DNA from: Candidatus Cloacimonetes bacterium HGW-Cloacimonetes-2
GTDB lineage: Bacteria; Cloacimonadota; Cloacimonadia; Cloacimonadales; Cloacimonadaceae
Length of the DNA: 64,000 nt
Assembly (NCBI GenBank): GCA_002842035.1
Contig: PHBP01000003.1
Coordinates: 124,001 to 188,000, forward strand
Direction: 5' to 3'
Shown here: in pieces, positions 28,463-38,364 of the stretch
Layout: every line of letters starts with the position of its first letter
Position numbering within the stretch: the stretch's first letter is position 1
The notes under the pieces: model-generated
Told to the model about the DNA's origin: nothing
Databases searched by the model: none
What the model saw: only the letters and a program-made list of their open reading frames with translations
Position numbers and translations under genes: made by a program

Positions 28463-31343
28463 TAGCACCTCCCACAGGGAGATAGACATAGATGCCAAGC
28501 ACATCGGGAGGCAGTTCAGGTTTGATATCTGGTTTATGAGAACGCTTCAACAAAACCGCATCGCGCACTCGAAGGTGAGAAGCAAGTAGCTCTGTGGAAC
28601 GCTTTTGGGCAAAGCTATTTATGATCGGCAGAAGAGATTCATAATTATCTATAACCCGTTCGATCTGTGCTTGAGCTTGCTGGGGCAGGACATTCTCAGA
28701 AGGCATGGCACTCAGCAGAGCTTTGGCATCATTTTCCGTAAGCCAAACAGGGGATTCAGGTGAGCCGGTAAAAGCGACTATCTGTGAGTCCTCCACCAAG
28801 CTACGATAAATTTTATCTTCATAAGGCTGATTGATGTGGAAACGGTATCTAAGTAACAACAGGGTTGTCCTTCGTTCTACTGAGGCAGTGCGGATGACTC
28901 CTGCACGGCTGGCGATTGAGTGGGTATTTTCGCTATCCAAAGCAGTGCTCATTACCAAATCTGCCAGTCCTTCAACAATGGGATGGGTGCGGGAGAGATA
29001 GATTTCCTTTTCCTGAACAGGAAGATCAAAGCTGACCGTTATTTTATCGGGAAGATAGCCACAGGTTTCTTTGACCAATGTGGGAACTGGACTCAGGTCT
29101 ATCTGATATGTGCTCTTTACTTCTCTTATCACAGCATGATAGCGGGTAAAGGTCTGTTTCACGAAATCTTTGATGTTCAGTTGAGAACCGATGGAATCCC
29201 TGATGGAATCGAGTTCTGCTTTGATCTCATCGACTCTGGAGGCAAGCCCCATCTGGGAAAACATGGTCTGGCTACGTTTTTCCTTGTCCTTGGCATTCTC
29301 CCAGGCATCATGCAGCTTCTTTTTGTCATCTTTGAAGAACTCATCAAACCCGGTAATCATGAGCTGGTCACCTCTTCCTGACTGCTCACGGAGCAGAAGT
29401 CCTTCAAAGATCGCTTCCACCACTGCTTCGGTATCGGCAGGAACAGGAACAGAGATACCGAGAGAAGATTTGATCTGCTTGTGTTTTCGGAGCAGTACGT
29501 CCAGGACGATGCCATCGATCTGGTTGTCCATGCCGTAATATGTGAGCATGCGGACAGTTGGGTGGGGCTGACCAAAACGATCAACACGCCCTTCCCGCTG
29601 TTCGTGACGAGTGGGGTTCCAACTGAGGTCATAGTGGATAACAGCATCAAAATGATCCTGAAGGTTGATACCTTCAGAGAGACAATCCGTGCAAACCAGA
29701 ATACGAGAGGGAAATTCTGAGAGCTCGCTTACCCTACCTTCCCGCTCCTCGGGAGGCAGCAGCCCGGTGATAGACATGATCTGAACTGATTTGGGCAGGC
29801 GCAATCTAAGCTGCTCAGCCAGGTACTCGGCTGTCTGGATAAAACGGCAGAAGATGATGGGGCTGAAGCCATCTTTGAGGAGTTCTTTAAGCGGCTTTAG
29901 CAGCCCAAACATTTTAGTATCGTGATCTCCATACAAGGCTGCCGCTTCCTTTGCCATAGCCAGCAGTTTCCTGCGGCTAAGAGTGTTTTCGTCAGCTTCT
30001 GGGGTGGAATCACTTCCGGGCAGAATGTCACTGGCATCGGTGCTATCATGATCATCAATATCCAGTATCAAACGTCTGCCCAGTTCATCCGCTTCGGGGA
30101 CTGTTTCGGTTTCCAGGGTGGCACTGCGATTGCGCATCGTGGCAGCCGCTGCAGCAGGACTGGAAGCAAGGGCACGCAGGAGAGCCAGGGCAGACCACCA
30201 GCGTACTCTTTGCCGATGTTGGCTGCCTGCTTTGTCACAGACGATCTCCCGGGCATAATCCAGTGCTTTGTTAAACAAGTCACGATAGGGCTCAGAGAGA
30301 TTGTAGTGGAGTTCCTTGCTCTCCGGGGTAGGGAATACAGTCTTTTCTTTCAGGTAGTTTTCGATATCGATCCTGCGTCTTTGGATAAAATACTGAGCTA
30401 TAGTCCGGCGACGCTGCTCGTTCTGTGCTCCGGTGAGATCAGCAGGGAATTCTGAAATTTCTTTATTCAGGATTGTCAGTAGTGAGCGGAAAGCGTTTTC
30501 ATTGCCGGAGTGCGGTGTGGCCGTTACCAACAGCATGTGGCGATTGGGGCTTTGGCTGAGCTTTTTTACAAGATCATGGCGATAGTGCCGGCTGCTGTTT
30601 CCAGACTCGTCATAGCTGACGGTATGAGCTTCATCCACGATAATCAGTTCCGGAGCAGTGCGCAGGAATTCAGCTTTATGGCGGTCACTTTTGATATAGT
30701 CTATGGATACCACTGTATATGGATAAACCTCAAATATTGACTCATTGGCGCGGCAATTGCGCTCCAATCTGCGCACTGTGCTACCCAGCACCAATTCTGC
30801 ATCAATGTGAAACTTGGAGCTCAGCTCAGATTGCCACTGTTCAGCGAGATGGGGAGGACAGAGAACACATAGCCTGGTGATTTCGCCTCTGTCCAAGAGC
30901 TCACGAGCTATCAGGCAAGCTTCAATGGTTTTACCTATACCAACATCATCGGCGATCAACAGACGCACAGGATCGAGCTTTAGAGCCATCATCAGGGGGA
31001 CTAACTGGTATGGTCGTGGATCAACTGCCAATCTGCCAAAGCATCTGAATGGTCCGGCACTATTGCGAAACCCTAATCTGAGAGCATCCCGGAGTAATCT
31101 ACAGGATTGGAAATCTCCCAGTTGGGAAGGGTCGGGTAGATTGAATGAGGCTGGTTTAACTGCTTCTAAAGCAGTAAGGATACCTGTTATTTCATCATCG
31201 CTTCCGCCTAAGGGTTTAACGATAAGCAGTTCATCTGTTGAATCGGGTAAAACGATCCATTCTCTACCGCGAGTACTCACGAGAGAGCCTATGGAGTATT
31301 TCGAGACTTGCGAATCAGCTTTCTCAACACCGTTCATATTCAT
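28455..31343 (-). CDS. SNF2-family DNA helicase/translocase, DrmD-like
   Basis: 962 residues. An N-terminal SH3-like stretch is followed by Walker A DDVGIGKTIEA (about 130-140), the DEAH box IIVDEAHTVS (about 233), the QR-type second motor domain with ILVCTDCLSEGINLQ and EQREGRVDRFGQP (about 580), then about 350 residues of helical C-terminus. SNF2 proteins of this RapA-like branch move along double-stranded DNA. In class 1 DISARM the equivalent protein is DrmD. It is encoded 8 bases after the Fic gene and overlaps the methylase gene. Confidence 0.85.
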   Translation of the reverse strand: MNMNGVEKADSQVSKYSIGSLVSTRGREWIVLPDSTDELLIVKPLGGSDDEITGILTALEAVKPASFNLPDPSQLGDFQSCRLLRDALRLGFRNSAGPFRCFGRLAVDPRPYQLVPLMMALKLDPVRLLIADDVGIGKTIEACLIARELLDRGEITRLCVLCPPHLAEQWQSELSSKFHIDAELVLGSTVRRLERNCRANESIFEVYPYTVVSIDYIKSDRHKAEFLRTAPELIIVDEAHTVSYDESGNSSRHYRHDLVKKLSQSPNRHMLLVTATPHSGNENAFRSLLTILNKEISEFPADLTGAQNEQRRRTIAQYFIQRRRIDIENYLKEKTVFPTPESKELHYNLSEPYRDLFNKALDYAREIVCDKAGSQHRQRVRWWSALALLRALASSPAAAAATMRNRSATLETETVPEADELGRRLILDIDDHDSTDASDILPGSDSTPEADENTLSRRKLLAMAKEAAALYGDHDTKMFGLLKPLKELLKDGFSPIIFCRFIQTAEYLAEQLRLRLPKSVQIMSITGLLPPEEREGRVSELSEFPSRILVCTDCLSEGINLQDHFDAVIHYDLSWNPTRHEQREGRVDRFGQPHPTVRMLTYYGMDNQIDGIVLDVLLRKHKQIKSSLGISVPVPADTEAVVEAIFEGLLLREQSGRGDQLMITGFDEFFKDDKKKLHDAWENAKDKEKRSQTMFSQMGLASRVDEIKAELDSIRDSIGSQLNIKDFVKQTFTRYHAVIREVKSTYQIDLSPVPTLVKETCGYLPDKITVSFDLPVQEKEIYLSRTHPIVEGLADLVMSTALDSENTHSIASRAGVIRTASVERRTTLLLLRYRFHINQPYEDKIYRSLVEDSQIVAFTGSPESPVWLTENDAKALLSAMPSENVLPQQAQAQIERVIDNYESLLPIINSFAQKRSTELLASHLRVRDAVLLKRSHKPDIKPELPPDVLGIYVYLPVGGANV

Positions 31344-31351
31344 AAAATTCT

Positions 31352-32422
31352 CTACTCTGATCTGGTTAAGATGCCATAAAGGGCTGTATTTATGTAGAAA
31401 TTAGATCGTCCGATTTTCTCTTTTTGAAGTAATCCATCTTCTGTTAATGCATCAAGGTACTTTGTGGCGGTAATCCTGCCAATATTCAAATCCCGCATGA
31501 GAAAGTCGATCTTAGTGTAGGGGTGATAAAACAGGTTGTTTATCAGGTCCTGGCTATAGAACTTATGTTTAGATCGTATCCGATGCTTATATTCAAGAAG
31601 AGAAGCCCTGATAGATTGGATTATTGAGATAGTCTGACGTGATGTCGATTCCACTGCTTCCAGTATAAATAATATCCATTCCTCCCAAGTTTCTTCATCC
31701 CGTACTTTCTGGAGCAACCGATAGTAATCACTTTTATGTCTTACAATATATCGACTTAAGTAAAGAACCGGAATATCGAGCAATTGTTTCAGCACTAAAT
31801 ACAAGACATTGATAATGCGTCCAGTACGCCCATTTCCATCATAGAAGGGGTGTATGCTCTCAAACTGGAAGTGGATGATAGCCATTTTCACCAAAATGTC
31901 AGCATCATACACGTGGTCATCATTAATGAAAAGTTCAAGATTGCTCATGAGTTCTATTATGTCCTGGGGATTCTGAGGTGGGATATAAACTGTTTCGCCT
32001 GTTTGCTCATTTTTGAGTTCGGTTCCTGCCAAAACCCGGAAACCTGAGCGATGATTTTCAAGCTTTGAATGAATATCGATGATGAAATTAGAGGTCAATA
32101 GGGAATTCTTTCGAACCAGGTCAAATCCTGCCTTTAGAGCTGATACGTAGTTCTTAACTTCCTTTGCCGACGCATTTACAGCGTATTCAGGAAAAAGCTC
32201 TTCTCTGTATAAGTCATCATCGGTTGTGATTATGTTCTCTATTGCAGAACTATCTTTCGCCTCTTGGAGTGAGAGAGTGTTTATCAGAATTGCTTGGTTT
32301 GGTATGCTTGCTGAAATACCCTTCAATTCAGCCAGATACCGATGTGCAGATGCCGTTTTTTTAAGAATTGCTTTAGTCTCTAAGTCTATTTCTGGGGGTA
32401 GAAACCTGGGGATAGTGCTCAT
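31352..32422 (-). CDS. Fic-family AMP-transferase with N-terminal inhibitory motif and C-terminal wHTH
   Basis: 356 residues. The active-site motif HPFYDGNGRTGR (191-202) is complete, so AMP transfer from ATP to a protein hydroxyl is expected. An inhibitory helix motif, SSAIEN (58-63), fits the (S/T)xxxE(G/N) pattern, so the enzyme is probably self-inhibited (class II Fic). The last 70 residues look like a winged helix (YTKIDFLMRDLNIGRITATKYL), giving a possible autoregulator. The AGGAG before the start and tandem palindromes further upstream mark it as the first gene of the operon containing SNF2, methylase and FRG. Confidence 0.88.
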   Translation of the reverse strand: MSTIPRFLPPEIDLETKAILKKTASAHRYLAELKGISASIPNQAILINTLSLQEAKDSSAIENIITTDDDLYREELFPEYAVNASAKEVKNYVSALKAGFDLVRKNSLLTSNFIIDIHSKLENHRSGFRVLAGTELKNEQTGETVYIPPQNPQDIIELMSNLELFINDDHVYDADILVKMAIIHFQFESIHPFYDGNGRTGRIINVLYLVLKQLLDIPVLYLSRYIVRHKSDYYRLLQKVRDEETWEEWILFILEAVESTSRQTISIIQSIRASLLEYKHRIRSKHKFYSQDLINNLFYHPYTKIDFLMRDLNIGRITATKYLDALTEDGLLQKEKIGRSNFYINTALYGILTRSE

Positions 32423-32459
32423 ACACTGACTCCTGTTTGTATAGATAATCCAGATTCTC

Positions 32460-32571
32460 TATACATGTCATTAGTGATGTATATACAAAAGTGGCTTTTC
32501 CTATACATATCATCGGGGACATGTATACGAAAATGGCAATTTCTATATATATCAAAAAATACTTCTTGCAA
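32460..32571 (-). promoter_or_regulatory. Promoter with 42-bp tandem palindromic operators for the Fic operon
   Basis: Two palindromes TATACAT...ATGTATA (32,460-32,483 and 32,502-32,527) sit in tandem repeats with a 42-base period; a third, weaker TATATAT falls in phase at 32,544. On the minus strand TTGCAA (32,571-32,566), 16 bases, then TATATA (32,549-32,544) would serve as promoter, placing both palindromes between promoter and the Fic start. The likely ligand is the winged helix at the Fic C-terminus or the small HTH protein at 37,890. Confidence 0.6.
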
Positions 32572-32635
32572 TACAGCTAATTGATCTTGTGCTTGTTGGG
32601 CTGTGATATTGTAAGCCTTGAGTGAAATCATAGTA

Positions 32636-35600
32636 CTACCTCTCTCCAAAGATATTCTCGTTGGCTGCAATAATCTCTGCCCAATCACTATTATATCTGA
32701 ATCTAATAACATGCCAGCCAGCATCTTCAAGGTCATCTGTTATTTTTCTGTCTTTAGCTAGTTGATCTGGTGAATCATGCACGGGACCATCAATGAAGAC
32801 TGCAACGTATTTGTCTTTATAGATATAATCCGGTTGGGTATGGCAGGATTCTATGAGTTCCTGCGCATGAGTAGGCAGGTTGTAACCATTGTTGTAAATA
32901 TAGTCCAGCCATTTGACTTCCAGGCTAGAGCCGTTTAGGTTCTTTAATCTCTCATAGTGTTCCACCCGAGAGAACTCACTGGAAGAGCGAGACAAGTCTG
33001 AGCTAAGCAGACTGATCAGTATATCAACTATTGCCTTACGATCCAGCAATTGATGATCGGTCTGGTTCGAATAGCTCATCAGGCAATCGTAGCATGCAGC
33101 TTCACAGGGCTCCTTCGCTTGAGGGGCTTTAAGGAGGTCTTCAAACGAGATGGGATCATAGTGGCAGAGTTCTATCGCTTCTTTGATGACGCGTTTAAAT
33201 CCAGCAACGTCTATAACCCGTTTCAGCACCCCAGCACCACCTTCAGTAGATTCATAGAAAAGGATAGACTTTCTATTGTCTCTTGATGGTAACGATTCAG
33301 CTGAAAGCTCGTTATCTTCCAATTCGAATACCCTCTGTATGGCATTCTTTAAGGCTGCCTGTAAAGAGGCGAGAATTGTGTCGCTCACACCGACCTGAGG
33401 CTCAAACAAGAGACAATTCTTGGTGTCACTAACAAAGGGACGGACCAGTATCTTCGATTTACCCATAGGTGAATCATCATCGCCATCTTCGTCCTGCCTC
33501 TTAGCCCAATAACCACGTTCCGTATCCAGCCAGAACCCTTCAGGTTCACCACTTATGCGCTTACGATATCCCATGTTAATGCGCCAGATCATAGCAGAAT
33601 CACCATATGTCAAGGTTCCCAAGCACTCATCTCCACGCATGATTTTGGCACTTATGCAAGACAGACGTCCTGATCGTACAGCATAACGTATGGTAGTGCG
33701 GATATCGAAACCAAGTTTCAAGCGCTCTTCTTCATCGCAGTTAATCTGATCCCTGCGTTTGGCTACCACGTTTTGGAGCCTGAACAGGTTAGGAATCGGA
33801 GCATCTAATTGGCTGCCACAGTGTTCGCATACATTGCACTGAGAGATATAATCCTTGGTTCCATCAGTATGTAAATAACCGCATTGTGGGCAGAGCTTTG
33901 CTTCGCTGGTTGTAACATTGTTCTGGTCATCCTGAGCGGGCATGATGACCTGGTGAATGATGTATCGGGAACCTTCATGATAGACAAAAGACCGAGGTCC
34001 GAATTCGGTAATGGCTAAGAAGCGGGGTCTGGATAGATACTCATCTTTACCGCTTCGCAATCTTCTACCGGGAATAAAGGCAGACAGTGGCAAACGGGGG
34101 AAATTGTATCCGGGGAGAAAGCCTTCACTGGCAAAATAACGATAACTATAGAAATCTGATTGAATGGCACCACTTGAAGATGTAAGTAGTTCCAGTTGTG
34201 ATTCAGCTTCTCTCCTGAGCCGTTTAGCCTGGTCTTTGTCCGATTGCTTCCGGGAAACATCGAGGATTATCTTATTCTGCACTTCCTGTTGACGTAGAGC
34301 GGCTTTATATAAGCCTCGCCAGCGTTCACAGGATTGCTGAAACTGCATGGGCAGCTGGTTCAGGATGTCATTCAGCCAGTCAGAAGTGTACCAGACAGAT
34401 GTTTTAATATTATCTTCAATTGAGCTAATTATCCGTGCAGCTCTAGTTAAGGCTCTTTGCCGGATAGAGAAATCAAGCAGAACTTTCTGAATGTCAGGTA
34501 GGAGCTCAAGCGTAGGTGGTTGACCTGAGATATCAATTACTTCGGTTAGAGTATTACCTAGCTTCATCTTGGCTTCGGATAGCCAGATAGCATTGATATG
34601 CGAGTGTAGCATATCCTCATTAGCCAAATCAATCTGAGGTGTTGCAACCGACCCTGAAACCATGTTGACAGGACGTTTGAAGAAATACTGATCGTGTGGA
34701 CTTCCGGTGGAGCAATATGTGAATACCAATGCCGGTTGACCGCTCCTGCCAGCACGTCCACTACGCTGTGCATAGTTCGCAGGAGTAGGTGGAACGTTGC
34801 GCATGTTAACCACATTTAATAGCGATATATCGATACCCAATTCCATGGTGGGTGAGCAGTATAATATGGGCAGTTTGGCTTCCCGGAAGTCATCTTCTCT
34901 GCGTTCCCGTTCGTCATAGGACACTTGGGCTGTATGTTCCTTGGAGTATAAACCCCGGGTTGATGCAGCAATGAACTGGTAGAATTCCTTGAAGTACTGG
35001 TTTACTGGTTGCCCTTCCAAAGAAAGTGAAGTTTGGCGAATGGGATCATATGCTCCCTTGGAACCATCCCCGGCTTTCCAGATCATCGAATCAGCAACTA
35101 ATTGATATCCGGGCACGTCATCAACTTTGCTGTCTTTCACTTTCTCGATTATACCATAGGTAATCAGCCCGTCCAGAAGATTCACAATGATTTGTTGTGT
35201 ATCATCCAGAGTAAGCTTCTGATCGTAGTTACTGATAGTGTTTTTTCGTCTGAGATACTGTCCAAAACCGCTTCTGGTGGAAAGATACGTGTCACCGCCA
35301 TAATCTCCAGGCTTACGTGAACGTGGATAAAGCACGGAAGCATGAGTTAATTGCTTGGTCTGCTCATTCTCATCGAAGCCCCAGGGGGGTACAAGACGCT
35401 GTTGGCTGTGCTGTAGTATCCGTTCCTGTTCTTGCTGGTCGAGGTAGGATACTTTGATAGCAAGCTCTCTTCTCATCCAATCCAGCAAGGCTTTCAGGAT
35501 ATTTGTCCTGGTTTCCTTATCTGCATTGGCAATAGCAGGGTGACAGCTTGCCCATTGATCAGTATCGCCTGCTAATTCATCGATAGAAAGGTATTCAATT

Positions 35601-37816
35601 TCCAAGAGACCTGTTTGTTCAAGATTCGGGGCAGTAACCCTCCATCCTCTTTTCAAATCACGATACAGATGATATCCCAGGACGTTTCTCAGAGCTCGTT
35701 CAGTCTCTATCTTGGCTACACCCTTACTGGCATCTGGATTGGAAGCATACTCATCAAAAGGTAAGCCCAAACTTTCAAAGACCAATTGGGTTAGCTCGCT
35801 ATGCCTGACACCTTCAGGGCTCTTGCCAGCCAAAGCATGATACACAGCTCCTCTAAGTAATCCAACCTGGACAAAGTCGTTGAAATGACCTGACTGCAGG
35901 GATGCATCCTGCCTGTTATCGGTAAAACTCAAAAGTTTACGAGCTTCAGGAGGTAATTCCATGTTACGGATGTGCCTTACGGCCGATAGGGATAAAATTG
36001 TAGTGGCAGTACTTCTACCTTCTGTGCCTAGAGCAGATAGCTTGGCAAAGTCACTTCTTTGATTAGCAGCGTATGAGACCAAACAATTGGGGCAAAAACG
36101 AAATGGAGCATTAAGGAAGAGCATCTGTCTGCCCGAGTTTCTAATCTGCCCATCGGGTGTAACCAGCACCGGTTTTGGCAGATACTCTCTCCGATTGTAC
36201 ATGATCTTTCCATCTTGGTCTTTCCATTCTTCTGGTACTTTATCAGCATTTTCGGCTGCATTGTCAGACCATTTATCAGCATCATTTACGTAGAGAAATC
36301 CTGCTTCCTGCTCCTCATCAAAGACTCGTTCGTTCAATTCCCGGGGGGCGAACCGCCAAACCTCCTTCTCCTCATCGAAGACCTTGGTGACGGTATAATA
36401 TTCCTGTCCGCAGTGACGGCAAAATGCCATGGGAAGCAGTATCTTATCTTTGTTGCTATTAGGTACAAACAATTGCCTCTGGACTGTCAGGTGCCTGATG
36501 TCATTCTCATCGAGAGATGCATAAACAGTATCTCCACGGCTGATAAACTGGTGCAGCTTAAAGGCAAAGACGGGAAATCCGTTACTCGGATTAATGGTTT
36601 TAAACCCTAACATGAGAGCATGCTGGATCGCACTTTTACAGGTTGATAGATCAATTCCGGTGAGTTTACTAAGATTTTCAGCACCGCCATCTTTGCCGGA
36701 GATACACTTTGCCGATGATCGATACAATCTGCCTGTAACCGGGTCAGTCTCTACTCCGAATGTAGTCTCTATCCATGAGAAAAACGCATCTTGTTTGATA
36801 TCATCTATGTTTGCATCATTGGCCTTGAGAGTACTATCTATTGAATCACTGAGCTTAGATATAACTGCAGGGCTATCAAAATCGAACTCTTGGGTCAAGC
36901 GTTGAAGCGACTCTCCGATCACGTTTTCCGGATCAACCTTGCTCCCGAATAGTAAAGAGGCGACTCTGGAGATTTCAAGATTCTGCTCCATGCGATCACC
37001 GGTGCTAGAAAGAGTTGCTGAGGTTCCCACGCAGATCACTTTCTCAGCCTTTGTGGCATCTATTGTCCTTCTGATCAGCATTGCCACATCAGCACCTTGA
37101 CGACCACGGTAGGTATGCAGTTCGTCCATGACTAAGAACTTGAGGTTTTTGCAGGCATTAACCAGAGGGGTCTCGTTTGGTCTGGTCAGGATAAGCTCTA
37201 GCATAACGTAATTGGTCAATAGTATGTCTGGTGGGTTAGAACAAATTTCCTGCTTCGCCTGGTCCGATTCTTGGCCAGTGTATCGCTTGAAAGTAACGGG
37301 TTTTGTATCGGAGCTAAAACCCCAGTTAACGAATTTACTCAGTTCTTTTTCCTGACTATTTGCCAGAGCATTCATAGGATAGACAATAATGGCTTTGATG
37401 CCTTTCCCGCTGCCCGTCTTTAGAATGTGATTCACTATGGGAATGATGTATGCTAAGCTCTTTCCTGATCCGGTACCTGTGGTAAGTATGTAGTTGAGCC
37501 CTTGGGCAGCTCGCTTGATCGCCTCTGTCTGATGCCGATGTAACTGCATTTGTTTACCAAAGTCAGTTTCATCTCTCTTAATTCTGAATATTTGCTTGCA
37601 TAGCGGATGCAGAATATTAGACTTGATCAATTCTTCAATGGATTCACCAGACTCGAAAAACGGACTCAACTGGATAAGTGGATCGGGCCAGAGTAAGCCA
37701 TCTTTCAACTCATTGGCGACCATTTCTTTGATCGAATCGTCTTTGATTGTGATAAAGCCCTTAACGAAAGAGCAGTAATCAGCAATCAGCTTTTCTCTAA
37801 GCTCGAAAACATTCAT
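32636..37816 (-). CDS. Giant DEAD/DUF1998 helicase with C-terminal nuclease domain, DrmA-DrmB-like fusion
   Basis: About 1,726 residues from the ATG at 37,816, which has GGGAGGG 7 bases before it. Motor motifs: HRHQTEAI, Walker A TGTGSGKSLAYIIP (about 110-123), VMDELHTYRGRQG (about 226), and the second RecA-like domain with LGIDISLLNVV and QRSGRAGRSGQP near 1,000-1,050. Several Cys4 zinc knuckles follow (CRHCGQ, CPNCL, CPQCG with CNVCEHCG), then the DUF1998/MZB end (STEGGAGVL, CEAACYDCLMSY). The last 110 residues resemble a Vsr/DUF559-like endonuclease (DYIYKDKYVAVFIDG, GWHVIRFRY). DISARM encodes the helicase and DUF1998 parts as two genes (drmA, drmB) and has a PLD protein (drmC) not seen here. 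DruE of Druantia is an alternative relative. Confidence 0.82.
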   Translation of the reverse strand: MNVFELREKLIADYCSFVKGFITIKDDSIKEMVANELKDGLLWPDPLIQLSPFFESGESIEELIKSNILHPLCKQIFRIKRDETDFGKQMQLHRHQTEAIKRAAQGLNYILTTGTGSGKSLAYIIPIVNHILKTGSGKGIKAIIVYPMNALANSQEKELSKFVNWGFSSDTKPVTFKRYTGQESDQAKQEICSNPPDILLTNYVMLELILTRPNETPLVNACKNLKFLVMDELHTYRGRQGADVAMLIRRTIDATKAEKVICVGTSATLSSTGDRMEQNLEISRVASLLFGSKVDPENVIGESLQRLTQEFDFDSPAVISKLSDSIDSTLKANDANIDDIKQDAFFSWIETTFGVETDPVTGRLYRSSAKCISGKDGGAENLSKLTGIDLSTCKSAIQHALMLGFKTINPSNGFPVFAFKLHQFISRGDTVYASLDENDIRHLTVQRQLFVPNSNKDKILLPMAFCRHCGQEYYTVTKVFDEEKEVWRFAPRELNERVFDEEQEAGFLYVNDADKWSDNAAENADKVPEEWKDQDGKIMYNRREYLPKPVLVTPDGQIRNSGRQMLFLNAPFRFCPNCLVSYAANQRSDFAKLSALGTEGRSTATTILSLSAVRHIRNMELPPEARKLLSFTDNRQDASLQSGHFNDFVQVGLLRGAVYHALAGKSPEGVRHSELTQLVFESLGLPFDEYASNPDASKGVAKIETERALRNVLGYHLYRDLKRGWRVTAPNLEQTGLLEIEYLSIDELAGDTDQWASCHPAIANADKETRTNILKALLDWMRRELAIKVSYLDQQEQERILQHSQQRLVPPWGFDENEQTKQLTHASVLYPRSRKPGDYGGDTYLSTRSGFGQYLRRKNTISNYDQKLTLDDTQQIIVNLLDGLITYGIIEKVKDSKVDDVPGYQLVADSMIWKAGDGSKGAYDPIRQTSLSLEGQPVNQYFKEFYQFIAASTRGLYSKEHTAQVSYDERERREDDFREAKLPILYCSPTMELGIDISLLNVVNMRNVPPTPANYAQRSGRAGRSGQPALVFTYCSTGSPHDQYFFKRPVNMVSGSVATPQIDLANEDMLHSHINAIWLSEAKMKLGNTLTEVIDISGQPPTLELLPDIQKVLLDFSIRQRALTRAARIISSIEDNIKTSVWYTSDWLNDILNQLPMQFQQSCERWRGLYKAALRQQEVQNKIILDVSRKQSDKDQAKRLRREAESQLELLTSSSGAIQSDFYSYRYFASEGFLPGYNFPRLPLSAFIPGRRLRSGKDEYLSRPRFLAITEFGPRSFVYHEGSRYIIHQVIMPAQDDQNNVTTSEAKLCPQCGYLHTDGTKDYISQCNVCEHCGSQLDAPIPNLFRLQNVVAKRRDQINCDEEERLKLGFDIRTTIRYAVRSGRLSCISAKIMRGDECLGTLTYGDSAMIWRINMGYRKRISGEPEGFWLDTERGYWAKRQDEDGDDDSPMGKSKILVRPFVSDTKNCLLFEPQVGVSDTILASLQAALKNAIQRVFELEDNELSAESLPSRDNRKSILFYESTEGGAGVLKRVIDVAGFKRVIKEAIELCHYDPISFEDLLKAPQAKEPCEAACYDCLMSYSNQTDHQLLDRKAIVDILISLLSSDLSRSSSEFSRVEHYERLKNLNGSSLEVKWLDYIYNNGYNLPTHAQELIESCHTQPDYIYKDKYVAVFIDGPVHDSPDQLAKDRKITDDLEDAGWHVIRFRYNSDWAEIIAANENIFGER

Positions 37817-37889
37817 CGGTAAACCCTCCCATTGGTCCTGCAACCGAATGATAATCGTAAGTAAGTTGTTGGCTTATGCAGAATAACAG

Positions 37890-38099
37890 TCATTGCGAAT
37901 CGTGCTTTTGTAGTTTGCGGCTTGCTCCACCAGCCTTGACCCATGCATCAATCTCCGAGATCTTGAATTTGAACAAACGCCCCATCCGATGAACCGGCAT
38001 TTCGTGCGTTTCTACCCACCGATAAACAGTGTCACTGCTTACGCCCATGTATGAGCAGATCTCTTTTACAGAGAGCCAGCGATCATTCATCTCATTCAT
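37890..38099 (-). CDS. Small excisionase/MerR-like HTH DNA-binding protein
   Basis: 69 residues, HTH_17 type: WLSVKEICSYMGVSSDTVYRWV followed by a wing (MPVHRMGRLFKFKISEIDAWV). AAGGAG precedes the ATG by about 5 bases. Such proteins act as excisionases or as regulators of restriction and defence operons. It lies 73 bases before the giant helicase start and transcribes away from the four-gene plus-strand unit, so it could control either. No recombinase partner of the tyrosine or serine type is nearby, which favours a regulator. Confidence 0.8.
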   Translation of the reverse strand: MNEMNDRWLSVKEICSYMGVSSDTVYRWVETHEMPVHRMGRLFKFKISEIDAWVKAGGASRKLQKHDSQ

Positions 38100-38364
38100 G
38101 ATCTCTCCTTACATCAATAATAGCAATAGCTTAGGTAATGCCAAAACCACAGTTTTTGGATAAAACTATCACTGGATTATATGTTTCGAAACCTTGCCAA
38201 TTCGTCAACCGATATTTTCGGGTATTGTCCGCAGTGATGGGGTAATCATGGTATCAAACAATCGCAGTTATATGGAATGGAGATTTTTGCAATTGACACA
38301 AACTGCCTTAGCATGAAGTTGTTATATTATACAAAGAGACTCTGTTCTAAGAAAAGAGGTTTTA

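Noticed and set aside
32373-32736. Two short minus-strand frames upstream of the Fic gene
   Set aside because: They translate the tandem 42-bp operator repeats or lie over the end of the giant helicase gene; repeated words in the peptide come from repeated DNA.
38260-38364. Sigma-70 promoter with TTGACA at about 38,293 for the four-gene unit
   Set aside because: The nearest good -10 (TATATT) is about 24 bases away, too far for a normal spacer.
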